Shown here in pieces: positions 5,460 to 7,111 of a stretch of 7,111 nucleotides of DNA. The stretch spans positions 1-7,111 of the forward strand of contig CAZMFZ010000149.1 of assembly GCA_964565665.1 (NCBI GenBank), written 5' to 3'. The stretch's first letter is position 1, and each line of letters starts with the position of its first letter. The stretch comes from CAZMFZ01 sp964565665. GTDB taxonomy: Bacteria > Bacteroidota > Bacteroidia > Cytophagales > UBA9547. Both the position numbers and the translations under genes were made by a program. The notes under the pieces were generated by a model. The model worked only from the letters and a program-made list of their open reading frames with translations, ran no database searches and was not told where the DNA came from.

Positions 5460-5858
5460 ATGCCAAACAACAATTTGAATGGCATGCTCGAAGACTTCGT
5501 TTCGTTTTCAGTACCTGAGCAAAACCAACTTATGCCCATTATAAACAACTCACTTAATACTATGGAGCAAAAAGGGATAAACAAATACAAACCTATACAC
5601 AGAAGCAAGGCTACCATTCCTTCTTGGCTTGCGGTGCAGTCAGAACAAGGAAAACCGTTGGGGCAGGCTATTACCAACGGATACTTGTCTAAAAATGACG
5701 AAACATATACACAATTTGTAAATTGGCTCGGAAATTTATTTAAAAAAAAGAATATCAACAAAAGCTTCTATTTCGATTCTCAGCCCCCCTTCCCACACTT
5801 TTCTTCTACAAATCATATGGATTGGGGCTTTGCAGTTTCATCTTTTTTAAAAAAATAA
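5460..5858 (+). CDS. DUF3226-like (Toprim-type) C-terminal fragment, probable gene remnant
   Basis: The ORF encodes 132 aa from ATG. In the same frame homology-like sequence begins earlier: KFRVGVWLMPNNNLNGMLED runs across the ATG, and the frame is open from a TAA at 5418-5420. That block, with HRSKATIPSWLAVQSEQGKP (residues 47-66), LGQAI and FVNWLGNLF (86-94), matches what I know of the C-terminal part of DUF3226, a Toprim-related family of roughly 200-230 aa often partnered with an AAA ATPase. The N-terminal part, which would carry the first Toprim acidic residue, is missing. After residue 94 a tail of about 38 residues is not typical of the family and starts at a run of A bases, suggesting a lost stop or slippage. 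The ORF is probably a decaying remnant with the ATPase fragment before it; expression as a small protein cannot be excluded. Confidence 0.6.
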   Translation: MPNNNLNGMLEDFVSFSVPEQNQLMPIINNSLNTMEQKGINKYKPIHRSKATIPSWLAVQSEQGKPLGQAITNGYLSKNDETYTQFVNWLGNLFKKKNINKSFYFDSQPPFPHFSSTNHMDWGFAVSSFLKK

Positions 5859-5876
5859 AACCGCTTCACCCCTTCT

Positions 5877-6938
5877 CTACGCATATTGCCCTTTGTAATA
5901 CTTCTGGTATGCTCCTGAGGTCACATTTTCAAGCCAAGTTTCATTAGCCAAATACCAGTCTACCGTTTTTTCGAGCCCTTGCTCAAAAGTAACGGAAGGT
6001 TGCCAGCCAAGCTCATTCATTATTTTGTGGGCATCTATCGCATACCGAAGATCGTGTCCCGGGCGGTCTTTTACATAAGTAATCAGTTGTGCAGAAGTGC
6101 CTGCTGCCCTGCCCAATTTTTCATCCATCACTTTGCATACCAAATGTACAATGTCGATGTTTTTCCACTCATTGAAGCCCCCCACATTATAGCTATCGCC
6201 TAGTTTTCCTTGGTGAAATATCAAATCGATAGCCCGGGCGTGGTCTACCACATACAGCCAGTCACGCACATTTTCGCCCTTGCCATATACAGGTAGCGGC
6301 TTGTTGTTTTTGATATTATTGATTAATAATGGTATTAATTTTTCGGGAAAATGGTTGGGGCCATAGTTGTTGCTACAATTGGAAAGCACCACGGGCAAAT
6401 GATAGGTGTTACTGTAAGCCCTCACAAAGTGGTCGGAAGCCGCTTTTGAAGCAGAATAGGGCGATTGCGGATTGTAAGACGTGTTTTCCAAGAAAAAATC
6501 TTCTGGATTGTGCAGCGAACCAAACACTTCATCGGTAGAAATATGGTAAAAACGCTTGCCCTCAAAGTTGCCAAGCCAAGCCTTTTTAGCTGCATTTAGC
6601 AGATTTACCGTGCCTACTACATTGGTAAATACAAATTCCATCGGGTTGGTGATAGACCTGTCTACATGCGATTCTGCGGCCAAATGAAGCACGCCATCAA
6701 ATGGCTGTTCAGCAAATAGGCGATCCAGAAATGGGGCATCGGTAATATCACCCTTTACAAAAGTATAGTTTGGCTTGTGCTCAATATCGGTCAGGTTAGC
6801 CAAGTTTCCAGCATAAGTGAGTTTGTCGAGGTTAAATATATGGTAATCGGGATAGGAGTTTACGAACAGCCGCACCACGTGCGAACCAATAAAACCCGCA
6901 CCACCTGTAATCAGCAATTTCTTTGTAAGGGAAGCCAT
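5877..6938 (-). CDS. rfbB: dTDP-glucose 4,6-dehydratase
   Basis: A cytosolic NAD+-dependent short-chain dehydrogenase/reductase of 353 aa that converts dTDP-glucose to dTDP-4-keto-6-deoxyglucose, the second step in making dTDP-rhamnose and other deoxysugars for surface polysaccharides. The Rossmann signature TGGAGFIGSH is at 11-20. The catalytic Thr-Asp-Glu is at 135-137 (HISTDEVFGSL), and the active-site Tyr161 and Lys165 are in PYSASKAASDH. Substrate-loop motifs NCSNNYGP (187-194), GENVRDWLYVVDH (221-233) and DRPGHDLRYAID (291-302) are intact. Length is normal. The ATG at 6936-6938 leaves a short MASLT extension before KKLLITGG; no closer ATG exists. No rmlA, rmlC or rmlD lies within the window on either side; further genes of the pathway could lie beyond 7111. 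The symbol rmlB is equivalent. It converges with the DUF3226-like remnant with 18 bp between stops and no obvious terminator. Confidence 0.96.
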   Translation of the reverse strand: MASLTKKLLITGGAGFIGSHVVRLFVNSYPDYHIFNLDKLTYAGNLANLTDIEHKPNYTFVKGDITDAPFLDRLFAEQPFDGVLHLAAESHVDRSITNPMEFVFTNVVGTVNLLNAAKKAWLGNFEGKRFYHISTDEVFGSLHNPEDFFLENTSYNPQSPYSASKAASDHFVRAYSNTYHLPVVLSNCSNNYGPNHFPEKLIPLLINNIKNNKPLPVYGKGENVRDWLYVVDHARAIDLIFHQGKLGDSYNVGGFNEWKNIDIVHLVCKVMDEKLGRAAGTSAQLITYVKDRPGHDLRYAIDAHKIMNELGWQPSVTFEQGLEKTVDWYLANETWLENVTSGAYQKYYKGQYA

Positions 6939-6956
6939 AGCAAAATTATTTTATAT

Positions 6957-6991
6957 AATTGAGGCACGAAAATAAGCATAATACCTCAATT
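6957..6991. repeat. 8-bp inverted repeat upstream of rfbB
   Basis: AATTGAGG (6957-6964) is the exact reverse complement of CCTCAATT (6984-6991), with 19 nt between. It lies about 20-50 bp upstream of the rfbB start codon, a place suited to an operator or a leader structure, but no regulator family can be assigned. It may be chance. Confidence 0.3.
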
Positions 6992-7070
6992 GTGGGGCAT
7001 AGATATTTCACCTCATATAATGCAAGTGGATAGTAGAATTATTATTGTTTTTGTGGAATAGTTCCGTGGG

Positions 7071-7111
7071 GCAGCACTCCTCGCTCCTCCCCTCTCTGTA
7101 GGAGAAAGGTT
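7071..7111. repeat. Pyrimidine-rich stretch at window edge, possibly part of a dispersed repeat
   Basis: The last 40 bases change abruptly from AT-rich to C/T-rich, with CTCCTCCCCTCTCT followed by the partly self-complementary GGAGAAAGG. This resembles C-rich palindromic intergenic repeats seen in several Bacteroidota genomes, but it is cut by the window end so the family cannot be settled. Confidence 0.25.

Noticed and set aside
5405..5761. Minus-strand 118-codon frame
   Set aside because: It is antisense to the DUF3226-like sequence, which shows family motifs; the antisense translation shows no recognisable pattern.

Overview
The window looks like a chromosomal segment from a member of the Bacteroidota. 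The coding DNA is AT-rich, start codons lack Shine-Dalgarno sequences and sit behind A/T-rich leaders, several intergenic regions carry matches to the phylum's TTG / TAnnTTTG promoter, and two proteins (a DUF6261-like protein and a Bacteroidota-type lipoprotein) belong to types typical of this phylum. The genus cannot be fixed from the sequence alone.

Layout. Positions 1-600 read leftward: a tRNA-Arg(CCG) gene with its own promoter-like -7 box and a textbook terminator, followed by a very AT-rich small ORF of unknown function. Positions 608-2580 read rightward and form a compact two-gene operon. A UbiA-type membrane prenyltransferase overlaps by 4 bp a type III polyketide synthase with a complete Cys-His-Asn triad, and an 18-bp perfect hairpin closes the unit. 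Positions 2752-3867 encode an orphan lipoprotein with its own terminator. A convergent terminator then serves the leftward DUF6261-like gene (4058-4792).

Positions 4793-5352 hold no intact gene. This stretch contains a degenerate 41-bp tandem array with a second-level 123-bp (three-unit) periodicity. It is followed by what appears to be an internally deleted two-gene locus: the first ~27 codons of an AAA/OLD-like ATPase joined out of frame to the C-terminal part of a DUF3226 (Toprim-like) protein. The last gene, leftward from 6938, is a full-length dTDP-glucose 4,6-dehydratase (RmlB/RfbB). The rest of the dTDP-sugar pathway is not in the window.

Functional reading. The most coherent unit is the prenyltransferase/type III PKS pair, which by inference makes a prenylated or membrane-anchored polyketide (alkylresorcinol, pyrone or quinone-like). 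The other genes are apparently independent: RmlB serves surface-polysaccharide sugar supply, the lipoprotein is an envelope protein of unknown role, and the repeat array plus ATPase/DUF3226 remnant look like an accessory site in decay. No CRISPR array, insertion sequence or intact mobile element is visible.
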